NCBI GenBank assembly: GCA_947447395.1
Contig: CANFJH010000003.1
Coordinates: 1-51,680 of the forward strand
Reading direction: 5' to 3'
From: Microbacteriaceae bacterium
GTDB taxonomy: Bacteria; Actinomycetota; Actinomycetes; Actinomycetales; Microbacteriaceae
Length of the DNA stretch: 51,680 nt
The position numbers and the translations under genes were made by a program. Position 1 is the stretch's first letter. Each line of letters begins with the position of its first letter. Below the pieces are notes generated by a model. That model made no database searches. It saw nothing but the letters and a program-made list of their open reading frames with translations, and was not told the origin of the DNA. This document shows, in pieces, positions 19,459 to 30,903 of the stretch.

Positions 19459-20539
19459 AATTACCCGCATACCGGTTACCGGAAATGATCCATATGAAGT
19501 TCTAGTTGGTCGCGGTCTGCTAGGCGAGATTCGCCCGTTGGTTCCACAGGTGACTCAAAAAGTGCTTCTAATTCATCCACTCGCCTTGCAAACGAGTGCT
19601 GATGTATTAGCTGAAGAGCTTAGAGGTGCTGGCCTAGAGGTTTTCCAAGCAGGTGTATCTGACGGCGAGGATGCTAAGCGCGTCGAAGTTGCAGCTTGGT
19701 GTTGGGGCATCATGGGCAAGAGTGATTTCACGCGGAGCGACGCCATTATCGGTTTCGGTGGAGGAAGTACTACCGATCTTGCGGGTTTTGTTGCCGCTAC
19801 CTGGTTGCGTGGCGTTGCCTACATAGCCATACCAACTACTTTGCTCGGAATGGTAGATGCTGCGGTTGGTGGAAAAACTGGAATTAATACCGCTGAAGGT
19901 AAAAATCTTGTTGGTGCGTTCTACGCTCCCAAAGCAGTGATTTGCGATTTGGACACTTTGGAAACTCTGCCCCGCATCGAACTAATTTCAGGTTTCGGAG
20001 AAGTGGCCAAGTACGGCTTTATCGCTGATGAAAGAATTCTCGAACTTTTAGAGCAGGACCTTGAAACTGCCACCAATGTCAATAGCGATGCTTTCCGTGA
20101 AATTGTTGAGCGTTGCATCACCGTTAAGGCACACGTCGTTTCTGCAGACTTTAGGGAAGCCGGAGAGCGTGAAATTCTCAATTATGGCCATACGCTCGGG
20201 CATGCCATTGAATTGGCTGAGAAGTTTCAATGGAGGCACGGTGCGGCAATTTCGGTAGGCATGATGTTTGTTGCCCAGTTAGGGCTGTTACTTGGACGCA
20301 CTCCTGTTGAATTGATTGATCGCCAAGAAAGAATTTTGACCGCACTCGGGCTTCCAACCCAATATCGCGAAGGAAGATTCCAACAACTTCTCGATGCCAT
20401 GCGTCGCGACAAGAAATCACGAGGTGGTGCTCTACGTTTTGTTGCGTTGGACGGAATTGGAAAGCCACGTATTATCACCGCACCAACAGATGAAGCTCTC
20501 GCTAGCGCATACGGTGAAATTACGGTTTCAAACCGATAA
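19451..20539 (+). CDS. aroB: 3-dehydroquinate synthase (probable TTG start overlapping aroK)
   Basis: IIGFGGGSTTDLAGFVAATWLRGV, GMVDAAVGGKTGIN, NYGHTLGHAIE. TTG at 19451 overlaps the aroK stop (19456-19458). Confidence 0.95.
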   Translation: MSEITRIPVTGNDPYEVLVGRGLLGEIRPLVPQVTQKVLLIHPLALQTSADVLAEELRGAGLEVFQAGVSDGEDAKRVEVAAWCWGIMGKSDFTRSDAIIGFGGGSTTDLAGFVAATWLRGVAYIAIPTTLLGMVDAAVGGKTGINTAEGKNLVGAFYAPKAVICDLDTLETLPRIELISGFGEVAKYGFIADERILELLEQDLETATNVNSDAFREIVERCITVKAHVVSADFREAGEREILNYGHTLGHAIELAEKFQWRHGAAISVGMMFVAQLGLLLGRTPVELIDRQERILTALGLPTQYREGRFQQLLDAMRRDKKSRGGALRFVALDGIGKPRIITAPTDEALASAYGEITVSNR

Positions 20540-20548
20540 CCTTAACTT

Positions 20549-20980
20549 ATGAGCAAAGTACTGGTACTGAATGGACCTAACCTAGGGCGACTTGGTTCGC
20601 GTGAGCCTGAGATCTACGGATCACTCAACTTTGCAGAATTGATAAGCCAGGTTTTGGAAGTCGCAGAGCAGCTTGGACTGGACGTTGAGGTTCGCCAAAG
20701 TGATTCAGAAACCGAACTCATTCACTGGCTACATGAGGCAGTTGATTCCGGTTCTCACGTGGTAATCAACCCTGCTGCATTTACCCATTATTCGTACTCG
20801 CTCCGCGATGCCTGTGCATTGGTTACTAAAGCTGGACTAAAGCTAATTGAAGTTCACATCTCCAACCCTCACGCTCGTGAAGAGTTTCGCCATAATTCTG
20901 TTATCAGCGCTGTTTCCACTGGAGTTATCGCAGGGTTCGGAATTAAGGGATATCTCTTGGCTCTGGGCGCAATCGTCTAG
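20549..20980 (+). CDS. aroQ: Type II 3-dehydroquinate dehydratase
   Basis: [58 protein letters not shown]-like motif. Confidence 0.97.
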   Translation: MSKVLVLNGPNLGRLGSREPEIYGSLNFAELISQVLEVAEQLGLDVEVRQSDSETELIHWLHEAVDSGSHVVINPAAFTHYSYSLRDACALVTKAGLKLIEVHISNPHAREEFRHNSVISAVSTGVIAGFGIKGYLLALGAIV

Positions 20981-20990
20981 TCGTTCAGAG

Positions 20991-20996
20991 TAAACT
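20991..20996 (+). promoter_or_regulatory. Candidate -10 box (TAAACT) for efp-nusB
   Basis: TANNNT hexamer about 38 nt before the efp GTG; aroQ ends at 20980, leaving room for a promoter. Confidence 0.4.
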
Positions 20997-21034
20997 TAGA
21001 ATCAACAATCCCACTCAATTAGCGAGGCATTTTC

Positions 21035-21598
21035 GTGGCAACTTCTAACGACCTTAAGAACGGCATGGTTCTAAACATCGACGGACAACTTTGGACCGTT
21101 GTCGAATTCCAGCACGTAAAGCCTGGCAAGGGACCAGCTTTCGTTCGCACCAAGTTGAAGAGCGTAATGTCTGGCAAGGTAGTGGACAAGACTTTCAACG
21201 CCGGCACCAAGGTTGAAACAGCAAACGTTGACAAGCGCGACATGGAGTATCTATACAACGACGGCTCCTCGTTTATTTTCATGGATAAAGGCACTTACGA
21301 GCAGGTTGAACTTACCCCTGAGGTTGTTGCCGAAGCTGCGGGTTACCTTCTGGAAAACCAGGCTGCCACGGTGGCTCTGCACGAGGGAAACCCAATCTAT
21401 GTTGAACTTCCATCATCGGTTGTTCTGACTATCACTTACACCGAACCAGGGCTTCAGGGCGATCGTTCCACCGGTGGAACTAAGCCAGCGACTCTTGAGA
21501 CCGGCCTTGAGATTCAGGTGCCTCTTTTTGTTGAGAACAACACCCGCGTCAAAGTGGACACTCGCACCGGCGATTACCTCGGCCGCGAACGCGACTAA
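21035..21598 (+). CDS. efp: Elongation factor P (GTG start)
   Basis: [43 protein letters not shown]. Confidence 0.98.
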   Translation: MATSNDLKNGMVLNIDGQLWTVVEFQHVKPGKGPAFVRTKLKSVMSGKVVDKTFNAGTKVETANVDKRDMEYLYNDGSSFIFMDKGTYEQVELTPEVVAEAAGYLLENQAATVALHEGNPIYVELPSSVVLTITYTEPGLQGDRSTGGTKPATLETGLEIQVPLFVENNTRVKVDTRTGDYLGRERD

Positions 21599-21599
21599 G

Positions 21600-22016
21600 G
21601 TGAGCTCCAGAACAAAGGCTAGGAAACGAGCCGTCGACGCGATATTTGCGGCCGACTTACGGAAGGTGTCTCCAGAGACACTTCTCGAGCAAACTCGAGA
21701 GCAGGTTGCTGATCGTCAAAACCAAGAGCCAATCTTCGACTACGCGAAAGAAATTGTTCTTGGTGTAATTTCCAATTACGACGAAATCGACGAACTTCTT
21801 GAAACATATTCCGAAGGCTGGACGATTGAACGCATGCCGAACGTTGATCGAGCAATTTTGCGCGTAGCGATTTGGGAAATACTGCACTCTGATGCACCTT
21901 CTGGCGTCGTGGTGAACGAGGCTGTTGAACTTGCCAAAGAGTATTCAACAGATGAATCTGGCGGATTCATAAATGGGCTTTTATCGCGGGTTGCTGGCAC
22001 ACGCAAAGCACTTTAG
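21600..22016 (+). CDS. nusB: Transcription antitermination factor NusB (GTG start; trimmed from track ORF)
   Basis: RKRAVDAIFAADLR ... IDELLETYSEGWTIERMPNVDRAILRVAIWEIL...VVVNEAVELAKEYSTDESGGFINGLL. Confidence 0.95.
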   Translation: MSSRTKARKRAVDAIFAADLRKVSPETLLEQTREQVADRQNQEPIFDYAKEIVLGVISNYDEIDELLETYSEGWTIERMPNVDRAILRVAIWEILHSDAPSGVVVNEAVELAKEYSTDESGGFINGLLSRVAGTRKAL

Positions 22017-22017
22017 T

Positions 22018-22023
22018 TACACT
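22018..22023 (+). promoter_or_regulatory. Candidate -10 box (TACACT) for the pyrR operon; possible -35 CTGGCA at 21994-21999, 18-bp spacer
   Basis: TANNNT-type hexamer; predicted transcription start about 22030, immediately before the PyrR hairpin. Pattern-based only. Confidence 0.45.
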
Positions 22024-22033
22024 TGTACAAACA

Positions 22034-22066
22034 TCCTTTAAAGCCGTCCTGTGAGGCGGAGAAGGA
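22034..22066 (+). promoter_or_regulatory. PyrR-binding RNA hairpin (attenuation/translation-control element) overlapping the pyrR Shine-Dalgarno
   Basis: TCCTT-taaag-CCG-TCCTGTGAGG-CGG-ag-AAGGA: lower stem TCCTT(22034-22038)/AAGGA(22062-22066), upper stem CCG/CGG, loop GUCCUGUGAGGC fits the PyrR-binding loop consensus (UCCNGNGAGGY). AAGGAGG is the SD for GTG at 22074. Confidence 0.8.
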
Positions 22067-22073
22067 GGTGGGC

Positions 22074-22613
22074 GTGTCTACACGCACCGTCTTGACTGGC
22101 AGCGACATTGATCGCGCTGTCACACGCATTTCTCATGAAATTGTCGAAGCCAATCGTGGCACAGCAAATCTTCTTATCCTTGGGATTCCAACTCGCGGTG
22201 TTTGGCTTGCCGAGCGGATAGCCAAATCAATCCAGGCTAGTTACCCAGATTTCGATTCGTCTACTTCCTGCGGGCGACTAGATGTAACACTATTTCGAGA
22301 TGATCTAGCTTCCAAGCCGGATAAAGAAATCACCCAAACGACTCTTCCGGTGTCTGGAATCGATGGCAAAACAGTTGTTTTAGTTGATGATGTGCTGTTC
22401 AGCGGGCGCACAGTGCGAGCCGGTTTAGATGCGCTAAACGAATTCGGTCGTCCAAGTGCTGTTCGTCTTGCCGTATTGATCGATCGAGGGCATCGTGAAC
22501 TTCCAATTCGAGCTGACTATGTTGGAAAGAATCTTCCAACATCCTTAGACGAGCGTATCCAGGTTCGCCTGGATGAAACCGATACTGAGAATGCGGTGGT
22601 GATCGAGGGATGA
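22074..22613 (+). CDS. pyrR: Bifunctional pyr operon regulator PyrR / uracil phosphoribosyltransferase (GTG start)
   Basis: [63 protein letters not shown] at 22074 has SD AAGGAGG 5 nt upstream. Confidence 0.96.
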   Translation: MSTRTVLTGSDIDRAVTRISHEIVEANRGTANLLILGIPTRGVWLAERIAKSIQASYPDFDSSTSCGRLDVTLFRDDLASKPDKEITQTTLPVSGIDGKTVVLVDDVLFSGRTVRAGLDALNEFGRPSAVRLAVLIDRGHRELPIRADYVGKNLPTSLDERIQVRLDETDTENAVVIEG

Positions 22614-23563
22614 ATCTAAAGCACTTAGTATCAGCGGCCGACTTAAATCGCATGGATGCCATCGAACTTCTAGACACAACTGCCGAAATGGCTGCAGTTA
22701 GCGAACGCGACGTAAAGAAACTTCCGACTCTTCGCGGTAAGACTGTTGTTAATTTGTTTTACGAAGACTCAACCCGTACTCGTGTTTCATTTGAGGTTGC
22801 AGAAAAGCGACTTTCGGCCGATGTTGTCAATGTCTCGTCAAAGGGTTCTAGCGTCTCAAAAGGCGAGAGCCTAAAAGATACAGTGCAGACTCTGGCAGCT
22901 ATTTCAGCAGACATTGTGGTTATGCGCCACAGTTCTTCTGGTGCCGCACACACCTTGGCAAACAGTGATTGGTTTGACGGTTCGGTTATCAATGCCGGAG
23001 ATGGAACGCATGAGCACCCTACTCAAGCACTTTTGGACGCCTACACGTTGCGTTCGAGACTTTTTGGTGCTGCATCAGGCAAGGGCTTGGATGGTGTGAA
23101 CGTGGCTATCGTTGGAGACATCGCCCACAGCCGTGTTGCACGAAGCAACCTATTTCTTCTTAAAACTCTTGGTGCTCAGGTTCACTTGATTGCACCTCCG
23201 ACCCTTCTGCCAAAGGCGCTAGGTCAGCAGGCAGCTAGTTCATTCCATAACTTCGACCACGCCATAGACGAACACAATTTTGATGCCGTGATGATGCTTC
23301 GCGTGCAGAGTGAGCGAATGAATGCCGCATTTTTCCCAAGCGAAGCCGAATACGCCAAGTTGTGGGGACTAAACCGCGAGCGCTTTGAGCGAATGAATCC
23401 GGGAACTCTGGTCATGCACCCAGGTCCGATGAACCGAGGGTTAGAAATCGACAGCTTCTGTGCTGATAGCCCGAACTCTACAGTCTTAGATCAGGTTAAG
23501 AACGGGGTTAGCGCCCGCATGGCTGTCTTGTATCACCTAGTTGGCAATGAGAGGAACGCGTAA
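22610..23563 (+). CDS. pyrB: Aspartate carbamoyltransferase catalytic subunit
   Basis: [53 protein letters not shown]. Confidence 0.98.
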   Translation: MNLKHLVSAADLNRMDAIELLDTTAEMAAVSERDVKKLPTLRGKTVVNLFYEDSTRTRVSFEVAEKRLSADVVNVSSKGSSVSKGESLKDTVQTLAAISADIVVMRHSSSGAAHTLANSDWFDGSVINAGDGTHEHPTQALLDAYTLRSRLFGAASGKGLDGVNVAIVGDIAHSRVARSNLFLLKTLGAQVHLIAPPTLLPKALGQQAASSFHNFDHAIDEHNFDAVMMLRVQSERMNAAFFPSEAEYAKLWGLNRERFERMNPGTLVMHPGPMNRGLEIDSFCADSPNSTVLDQVKNGVSARMAVLYHLVGNERNA

Positions 23564-24844
23564 ATGAGCGTCACACTAAAGAACGTAACTCTTCCTAACG
23601 GTAACACTTCAAATGTTTCCATCGACGGAGAGTACATTACTTCAGTCGGGCATGACGAGCACTGTGAAATTCTTGATTGCACTGGCTTGGTTTTACTACC
23701 AGGTTTCGTGGATCTTCACACTCATCTGCGCCAGCCGGGTTTTGAACAAAGTGAGACAGTTCTTACTGGTTCTCAGGCGGCCGCCAAGGGCGGCTACACT
23801 GCCGTTCACCCGATGGCCAACACCATGCCGGTTGCCGATAACGCAGGTGTTGTTGAGCAGGTGCAGCGTCTTGGTGAAGAGGCAGGTTTGGTTGAAGTTC
23901 AGCCAATTGGGGCTGTAACCGTCGGTCTTGAAGGTGAGAAGCTTTCTGAAATGGGTAGTATGCACGACTCCAAAGCGCGGGTCACCATTTTCAGTGACGA
24001 CGGAAAGTGCGTCAGTGATGCTCTTGTGATGCGCCGAGCTCTGGCCTACGTAAAAACTTTCGACGGTGTAATTGCCCAGCACGCTCAGGAGCCTCGACTA
24101 ACCCAGAACGCGCAGATGAACGATGGTGCGGTATCCGCAGAGCTAGGGCTAGCTGGTTGGCCTGGAGTAGCAGAAGAATCGATCATCGCTCGCGACATCA
24201 TGCTTGCTGAACTTACTGGCTCCCGTCTTCACGTTTGCCACGTTTCGACCAAGGGGTCAATCGAACAAATCCGTCTTGGTAAGGCTAGGGGAGTGCAGGT
24301 TACTGCCGAAGTGACTCCACACCACCTGTTGCTTACCGACGAGCTAGCTCGCACTTATGACCCGGTTTACAAGGTGAACCCTCCACTTCGCACCCAAGCA
24401 GATGTCGAGGCACTTCGCGAAGCGCTGATCGATGGAACGATTGACGTAATCGGTACCGATCACGCACCACACCCAGACGAAGCTAAACAGTGCGAATGGA
24501 GCAATGCGGCATTTGGCATGCTCGGGCTAGAAACCGCTGCTTCAATTGCGCAGTTGGTGCTGATCGACAGCGGCAAGTCTTCTTGGGAGCGGCTGGCTCA
24601 GGTACTGTCTATCGTTCCGGCGCAAATCAGCGGTTTGGCTACGCAAGGCCAAGAAATTGCAGCTGGTTCGCTTGCGAACTTAACTTTGATTGACCCGAAT
24701 GCCCGCACCACAGTCGTTGATGGTGGAGCCAGCAAAAGCAACAACCAACCGTTCCGCGGAATGGAACTCCCTGGGCGCGTTACCCACACGATTTTCAAAG
24801 GCAAATTTACAGTTCGCGATGGCGTTCTGACAGGAAAGGCATAA
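23564..24844 (+). CDS. pyrC: Dihydroorotase
   Basis: [58 protein letters not shown]. Confidence 0.97.
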   Translation: MSVTLKNVTLPNGNTSNVSIDGEYITSVGHDEHCEILDCTGLVLLPGFVDLHTHLRQPGFEQSETVLTGSQAAAKGGYTAVHPMANTMPVADNAGVVEQVQRLGEEAGLVEVQPIGAVTVGLEGEKLSEMGSMHDSKARVTIFSDDGKCVSDALVMRRALAYVKTFDGVIAQHAQEPRLTQNAQMNDGAVSAELGLAGWPGVAEESIIARDIMLAELTGSRLHVCHVSTKGSIEQIRLGKARGVQVTAEVTPHHLLLTDELARTYDPVYKVNPPLRTQADVEALREALIDGTIDVIGTDHAPHPDEAKQCEWSNAAFGMLGLETAASIAQLVLIDSGKSSWERLAQVLSIVPAQISGLATQGQEIAAGSLANLTLIDPNARTTVVDGGASKSNNQPFRGMELPGRVTHTIFKGKFTVRDGVLTGKA

Positions 24845-24846
24845 AC

Positions 24847-25983
24847 ATGAGTAAAGCGCTTTTGGTGCTGGAGGATGGCAAAGTCTTCACAGGCTACAGC
24901 TATGGAACCGAAGGGCAGACCCTTGGTGAGGTGGTCTTCTGCACCGGAATGACCGGATATCAAGAAACATTGACTGACCCAAGCTATGCCGGTCAGATCG
25001 TGGTTCAGACCGCACCGCACATTGGCAACACCGGAGTTAATTCCCGCGACGAGGAATCGTCAAAGGTTTGGGTTTCAGGGTATGTGGTTCGCGATGCATC
25101 GCGCATGGTATCTAACTTCCGCAGCGAAGACTCACTAGATAATGAGCTTGTGAAGTATGGCGTCGTCGGCATTCGCGGTATAGACACCCGTGCACTCACG
25201 CGACACCTTCGAGACCGCGGAGTGATGCGCGGTGGTGTGTTCTCCGGCGAAAAGGCTAAACAAAATATTGAGGACTTGGTCGCTGAAGTTCAGTCTGCTA
25301 AGAAGATGCAGGGGCTTTCGCTGAGCGATGTCGTTTCCACCACGTCAAAGTATGTTGTTCCTGCCGAGGGCGCTGAGTTCGGCAAGGTTGCCATCTTGGA
25401 TCTAGGAATTAAGGCTTCGACCATCGAAAACATGACCGCACGTGGTCTCGAAGTTCATGTGTATCCAGCTACCTCAAATGCTGCAACCCTGCTTGAGACC
25501 AAGCCAGATGCTGTTTTCTACTCAAATGGTCCGGGTGACCCGGAAACTGCTGCCACGCAAGTCGAAACTCTTCAAGAAATCCTTAGGACTAAGACACCAT
25601 TCTTTGGAATCTGTTTTGGCAACCAGCTGCTAGGTCGAGCCCTTGGCTTTGAAACCTACAAGCTAGCCTTCGGCCACCGCGGTATCAACCAGCCAGTTCT
25701 AGATCGTCGCACCGGCAAGGTTGAGGTCACCGCACACAACCACGGCTTTGCGGTGAAGGTTGATGGTGGTCCTGAAGTCGACTCTCCAGCAGGCTTCGGT
25801 CGCGTGAAGGTGAGCCACGTTTCGCTCAACGACGACGTCGTTGAAGGTCTTGAATGTATAGACATTCCTGCCTACTCGGTTCAGTACCACCCAGAAGCCG
25901 CCGCCGGTCCACACGATTCAAACTATCTGTTTGATCGTCTAATTGAACTCATCAGCAACAACCGAAAGGCCGCTAATGCCTAA
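24847..25983 (+). CDS. carA: Carbamoyl-phosphate synthase small subunit
   Basis: [51 protein letters not shown]. Confidence 0.98.
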   Translation: MSKALLVLEDGKVFTGYSYGTEGQTLGEVVFCTGMTGYQETLTDPSYAGQIVVQTAPHIGNTGVNSRDEESSKVWVSGYVVRDASRMVSNFRSEDSLDNELVKYGVVGIRGIDTRALTRHLRDRGVMRGGVFSGEKAKQNIEDLVAEVQSAKKMQGLSLSDVVSTTSKYVVPAEGAEFGKVAILDLGIKASTIENMTARGLEVHVYPATSNAATLLETKPDAVFYSNGPGDPETAATQVETLQEILRTKTPFFGICFGNQLLGRALGFETYKLAFGHRGINQPVLDRRTGKVEVTAHNHGFAVKVDGGPEVDSPAGFGRVKVSHVSLNDDVVEGLECIDIPAYSVQYHPEAAAGPHDSNYLFDRLIELISNNRKAANA

Positions 25984-28900
25984 GCGCTCCGACATTAAAT
26001 CAGTCCTAGTAATCGGTTCTGGCCCGATCGTTATCGGTCAGGCTTGTGAGTTTGACTACTCGGGAACCCAAGCCTGCCGCGTTCTTCGCGAAGAGGGCAT
26101 TCGAGTGATCCTGGTGAACTCAAACCCTGCGACCATCATGACCGACCCTGATTTTGCTGACGCCACATACATTGAACCAATTACTCCAGAGATTATTGAA
26201 AGCATCATCATCAAGGAAAAGCCGGATGCTATTTTGCCAACACTAGGAGGCCAGACCGCACTTAACGCTGCAATGTCTCTTCACGAACTTGGGATTTTAG
26301 ACAAGTACAACGTTGAGCTTATTGGCGCCAAGGTTGACGCAATCAAGAAGGGTGAGGATCGTCAGATCTTCAAGCAGCTTGTACTAGATGCCGGTGCCGA
26401 TGTGGCTCGTTCGGTAATTGCTCACAACATGGATGAAGTAATCGCCGCTGTTGATGTTCTCGGCTATCCAATGGTGGTTCGACCATCGTTCACCATGGGT
26501 GGTCTAGGTTCTGGTTTCGCCTATAACGAAGAAGACCTCCGACGCATTGCTGGAGCTGGTCTTCAGGCTAGTCCTACTACTGAGGTGCTTCTCGAAGAGT
26601 CGATCCTGGGTTGGAAAGAGTATGAACTTGAGCTAATGCGCGACACCGCTGACAACACGGTCGTGGTTTGTTCAATTGAAAACGTCGACCCGGTTGGTGT
26701 CCATACAGGTGACTCAATTACCGTGGCACCAGCGCTAACTCTTACCGATCGCGAGTTCCAGAACCTTCGCGACATCGGTATCCGCATCATCCGCGACGTC
26801 GGTGTTGACACCGGTGGTTGCAACATTCAGTTCGCTGTTGACCCGAGCAATGGTCGAGTTATCGTGATCGAAATGAATCCTCGCGTTAGCCGTTCTTCGG
26901 CTTTGGCATCGAAGGCTACTGGATTCCCGATTGCCAAAATTGCCGCGAAGTTGGCAGTTGGCTACACATTGGATGAAATTCCAAACGACATTACTCGCGT
27001 GACCCCAGCCAGCTTCGAGCCAACCCTTGACTACATCGTGGTCAAGGTTCCTCGCTTTGCGTTCGAGAAGTTCCCAGCCGCTGATGCCACCCTGACCACC
27101 ACCATGAAGTCGGTTGGTGAGGCTATGGCAATCGGTCGTAATTACAGCCAGGCGCTGCAGAAGGCACTCCGTTCGCTTGAGAAGAAGGGTTCATCGTTCC
27201 ATTGGGGCGAGCAGGGCAAGTCGGCTGCCGAACTTTTGGAAATCTCAAAGGTTCCTACTGATGGGCGCATCGTCACGGTTCAGCAGGCGTTGCGCTTAGG
27301 TGCAACTCCGGAGCAGGTATTTGACGCAACCAAGATTGATCCTTGGTTCATAGATCAGATTGTTCTCATTAATGAAGTTGCAGAGACTATCAAGGCGGCC
27401 CCAGAACTGACTAACGAAGTTATCAAACTGGGTAAAGAACACGGCTTCAGCGATGTTCAGTTGGCTTCGCTTCGTAATCTAAGCGAGTCAGATGTTCGAG
27501 CAATTCGTCATTCGCTAGGGTTGCGTCCGGTGTTCAAAACAGTTGATACCTGTGCCGGCGAGTTCCCAGCGCTAACCCCCTACCACTACTCAACTTATGA
27601 GCAGGAAACCGAAGTTATTCCTTCGGACCGTCGCAAGGTAGTTATTTTGGGTTCTGGACCAAACCGTATCGGTCAGGGTGTCGAGTTCGATTACTCATGT
27701 GTTCACGCCTCATTTGCACTGTCTGACGCCGGTTATGAAACCATCATGATCAACTGCAACCCTGAGACCGTTTCAACCGATTACGACACCTCAGACCGCC
27801 TCTACTTCGAGCCGCTAACGCTTGAAGACGTGCTGGAAGTTATCCACGCTGAGAGCCAGAGCGGCGAACTAGTTGGTGTGGTTGTGCAGCTCGGTGGCCA
27901 GACTGCACTTGGGCTGGCAAAGGGCCTAAAAGAAGCAGGCATCCCAATTCTTGGGACGACTCCGGAAGCAATTGACCTCGCTGAAGAGCGTGGTTTGTTC
28001 AGTGAGATTCTAGACAATGCTGGGCTTCTCGCACCCGCTAACGGCATTGCCATAAACCTTGCTGAAGCAACCGAAATAGCTGGCCGCATTGGTTATCCGG
28101 TTCTCGTTCGTCCATCATTCGTCCTCGGTGGGCGAGGTATGGAAATTGTCTACGACCAGCATTCATTGGTTGACTATTTCGATCGAATTGCCGAGTACGG
28201 CCTAATTGGGCCAGGGTACCCGTTGCTCGTTGACCGATTCTTGGATGATGCAATCGAAATCGACATCGATGCGCTCTACGACGGTCACGAACTTTATGTC
28301 GGTGGTGTCATGGAGCACATTGAAGAAGCTGGCATTCACTCTGGTGACTCGTCATGTACTTTGCCCCCAATAACTCTTTCTGCTGGCCAGATTGAGCGAG
28401 TTCGTAAAGCCACCGAAGAGATCGCTAGGGGAGTTGGAGTTCGCGGGCTAATCAATGTTCAGTTCGCCATCGCCAATGACGTTCTTTATGTTCTCGAAGC
28501 CAACCCACGTGCATCACGCACCGTTCCATTCGTCTCCAAGGCGCTAGGCATCACTTTGGCCAAGGCTGCTTCGCTTGTCATGGTTGGACGCACGATTCGT
28601 GAACTCGTATCAGGTGGACATCTTCCTCCTGCCGACGGCACATACATTCCAGCTGGCTCAGCAATTGCGGTTAAGGAGGCCGTACTTCCGTTTAAGCGTT
28701 TTGCCACCAAGGATGGCCGCTTTGTTGACTCACTTTTGGGTCCAGAAATGCGCTCCACCGGTGAGGTTATGGGAATTGATGTTGACTTCCCAACCGCATT
28801 TGCGAAGAGCCAGGCAGCTGCCGGAAGTGCTCTTCCAGTAAGTGGAACCATCTTCGTTTCGGTTGCTGACCGTGACAAGCCGCAGGTCATTCTGCCGGTT

Positions 28901-29263
28901 CGTCGTTTGCAGCAATTGGGTTACCGCATTCTGGCCACTGAAGGTACCGCGTCCATTTTGGAGCGTCACGGTATTGAAGTTGAGAGTGTTCGCAAACACT
29001 CGAGCGCTGGTTCTGAGCCTTCCATCGTTGACCTAATCAACGATGGAAAGGTCGACGTTATCGTGAATACACCTTCTGGTTCGTCTGCTCGAAAGGATGG
29101 CTATGAAATTCGTGCTGCTACAACCGCAGCCGATAAGGCTATTTTCACCACCATTGCTCAGTTGAGCGCCGCGATTGGCTCATTTGAAAAGGTTATTGAC
29201 GGTCCTTTTGAAGTTCGTTCGCTGCAGCAGCACGCAGCAGATCGTGCGGCGAAACTTGCCTAA
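25976..29263 (+). CDS. carB: Carbamoyl-phosphate synthase large subunit; start trimmed from track ORF
   Basis: [35 protein letters not shown]; second ATP-grasp half [25 protein letters not shown] at 25976 overlaps the carA stop. Confidence 0.98.
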   Translation: MPKRSDIKSVLVIGSGPIVIGQACEFDYSGTQACRVLREEGIRVILVNSNPATIMTDPDFADATYIEPITPEIIESIIIKEKPDAILPTLGGQTALNAAMSLHELGILDKYNVELIGAKVDAIKKGEDRQIFKQLVLDAGADVARSVIAHNMDEVIAAVDVLGYPMVVRPSFTMGGLGSGFAYNEEDLRRIAGAGLQASPTTEVLLEESILGWKEYELELMRDTADNTVVVCSIENVDPVGVHTGDSITVAPALTLTDREFQNLRDIGIRIIRDVGVDTGGCNIQFAVDPSNGRVIVIEMNPRVSRSSALASKATGFPIAKIAAKLAVGYTLDEIPNDITRVTPASFEPTLDYIVVKVPRFAFEKFPAADATLTTTMKSVGEAMAIGRNYSQALQKALRSLEKKGSSFHWGEQGKSAAELLEISKVPTDGRIVTVQQALRLGATPEQVFDATKIDPWFIDQIVLINEVAETIKAAPELTNEVIKLGKEHGFSDVQLASLRNLSESDVRAIRHSLGLRPVFKTVDTCAGEFPALTPYHYSTYEQETEVIPSDRRKVVILGSGPNRIGQGVEFDYSCVHASFALSDAGYETIMINCNPETVSTDYDTSDRLYFEPLTLEDVLEVIHAESQSGELVGVVVQLGGQTALGLAKGLKEAGIPILGTTPEAIDLAEERGLFSEILDNAGLLAPANGIAINLAEATEIAGRIGYPVLVRPSFVLGGRGMEIVYDQHSLVDYFDRIAEYGLIGPGYPLLVDRFLDDAIEIDIDALYDGHELYVGGVMEHIEEAGIHSGDSSCTLPPITLSAGQIERVRKATEEIARGVGVRGLINVQFAIANDVLYVLEANPRASRTVPFVSKALGITLAKAASLVMVGRTIRELVSGGHLPPADGTYIPAGSAIAVKEAVLPFKRFATKDGRFVDSLLGPEMRSTGEVMGIDVDFPTAFAKSQAAAGSALPVSGTIFVSVADRDKPQVILPVRRLQQLGYRILATEGTASILERHGIEVESVRKHSSAGSEPSIVDLINDGKVDVIVNTPSGSSARKDGYEIRAATTAADKAIFTTIAQLSAAIGSFEKVIDGPFEVRSLQQHAADRAAKLA

Positions 29264-30083
29264 GTTATTCGGTGCAAAGTTGATTGATGCACAGGATGCA
29301 TTCGGTCAACTTTGCGTTGGAATTGACCCGCATTCGGTGCTACTTCAGAGTTGGGGTTTGACTGACAGCGTAACTGGCTTGCGTGAATTTTCATTGAGGG
29401 TCGTTGAGGCAAGTGCCGGTCTTGTCTCGGTGATTAAGCCTCAGGTTTCTTTCTTCGAGCGCTTTGGAGCAAAGGGTTATGAAGTTCTTGCAGAAGCTAC
29501 TCAGCTTGCCCACAGCAAAGGCTTGGTTGTAATCGCCGATGCTAAACGTGGTGACATTGGAACCACCATGGACGCTTACCTCGATGCCTGGTTTGGGGAG
29601 GAGTCGGGTCTTTTTGCCGACGCAATTACAGTTTCCCCGTACCTTGGTCTTGGTGCCACCTCGGAAGTCTTCGAGAGGTGGATTGCCATGGGTAAAGGTA
29701 TTTATTCGCTTGTTGCTACTTCGAATCCGCAAGGGGAAAGCGTTCAAAGGGCGACTATTCATGGACACTCGCTTGCGGCAGACCAATGGGCGCAACTTTC
29801 AACGCTGAACGGCACTAAGTTCGGGCCCTATGGTGCTGTGCTTGGTGCAACTCTTGACCTGGCTTCCTTTGAGATTGACCAATCGATTCTCAATGTTCCT
29901 ATTTTGGCTCCTGGTTTTGGCGCCCAGGGTGCATTGCTGGGTGATGCATCCAAGATTTACGGCGACATGTCTAACAATGTGGCTTATTCGGTTTCGCGAT
30001 CTGTTCTACAAGCCGGCCCGAATGGCATAGTGGACGCAATCGAAATCGCTAATCGAGAACTTGCTGTCGGTCTAAATAAGTAG
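29256..30083 (+). CDS. pyrF: Orotidine-5'-phosphate decarboxylase (probable TTG start overlapping the carB stop)
   Basis: [45 protein letters not shown]; follows carB. Confidence 0.93.
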   Translation: MPKLFGAKLIDAQDAFGQLCVGIDPHSVLLQSWGLTDSVTGLREFSLRVVEASAGLVSVIKPQVSFFERFGAKGYEVLAEATQLAHSKGLVVIADAKRGDIGTTMDAYLDAWFGEESGLFADAITVSPYLGLGATSEVFERWIAMGKGIYSLVATSNPQGESVQRATIHGHSLAADQWAQLSTLNGTKFGPYGAVLGATLDLASFEIDQSILNVPILAPGFGAQGALLGDASKIYGDMSNNVAYSVSRSVLQAGPNGIVDAIEIANRELAVGLNK

Positions 30084-30092
30084 GCTGTAGAA

Positions 30093-30641
30093 ATGACCTC
30101 GAGACTCGCTGTAATCGCTGGGCCAACTGCTGTAGGTAAGGGCACAGTCGTTCGTCACCTTTTGGCAGAGCACCCAGAGTTCAAATTGTCGGTCTCTGCG
30201 ACAACCAGAACCCCAAGACCAGGTGAAGTCGATGGAGTTGACTACTTTTTTTGGACTCAGGCGCGATTCGATGAAGCCATTCGGAATAACGAGTTGCTCG
30301 AGTACGCGACCGTTCACGGGCTTAATCGCTATGGCACTCCGCGTAAGCCGGTCGAAGATGCGCTGGCTCGAGGCGAGAACATCGTCCTAGAGATAGACAT
30401 TCAAGGTGCGAAACTGGTCAAAGCAGCTATGCCGGAAGCTTTAACAATATTTATTCAGCCACCAAGTTGGGATGAACTAGTTCGAAGGCTCAGCACCCGC
30501 GGAACGGAAGACGCCTCTGAACAAGAAAAACGGTTGGCCACAGCAAGGGTTGAACTAGCTTCCGCCGACGACTTCGACTATCAAGTCATCAACGATGAGG
30601 TCGCCAAATGTGCGCAGGAAGTCGTAGAATTGTTGTCATGA
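30093..30641 (+). CDS. gmk: Guanylate kinase
   Basis: VIAGPTAVGKGTVVRHLL, SVSATTRTPRPGEVDGVDYFF, LEIDIQGAKLVK. Confidence 0.95.
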   Translation: MTSRLAVIAGPTAVGKGTVVRHLLAEHPEFKLSVSATTRTPRPGEVDGVDYFFWTQARFDEAIRNNELLEYATVHGLNRYGTPRKPVEDALARGENIVLEIDIQGAKLVKAAMPEALTIFIQPPSWDELVRRLSTRGTEDASEQEKRLATARVELASADDFDYQVINDEVAKCAQEVVELLS

Positions 30642-30898
30642 CTACCGAACCGCTATACGGCATTGTTTCACCATCTATCGACAATCTTCTTACCAAGGTT
30701 AATTCCAAGTACGAACTTGTAATGTTTGCTGCAACGCGCGCTCGTCAGATCAAGCAGTACACCGCTGAGCTTCAGTCTGGTAGCTTGTTCAACAACGTTG
30801 GTCCTCTAGTGTCTGCAACCGTAGATGAAAAAGAGTTGACCATTGCCCTTCGTGAAATCGACCAGGACAAACTGGTCAAGACCGCAACCGCTCAGTAA
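30638..30898 (+). CDS. rpoZ: DNA-directed RNA polymerase omega subunit; start trimmed from track ORF
   Basis: GIVSPSIDNLLTKVNSKYELVMFAATRARQIKQY; follows gmk with ATGA overlap. Confidence 0.95.
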   Translation: MTTEPLYGIVSPSIDNLLTKVNSKYELVMFAATRARQIKQYTAELQSGSLFNNVGPLVSATVDEKELTIALREIDQDKLVKTATAQ

Positions 30899-30903
30899 AT
30901 AAA

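Noticed and set aside
28486-28890. 134-aa minus-strand ORF opposite carB
   Set aside because: Shadow ORF of the conserved carB coding frame; no independent support.
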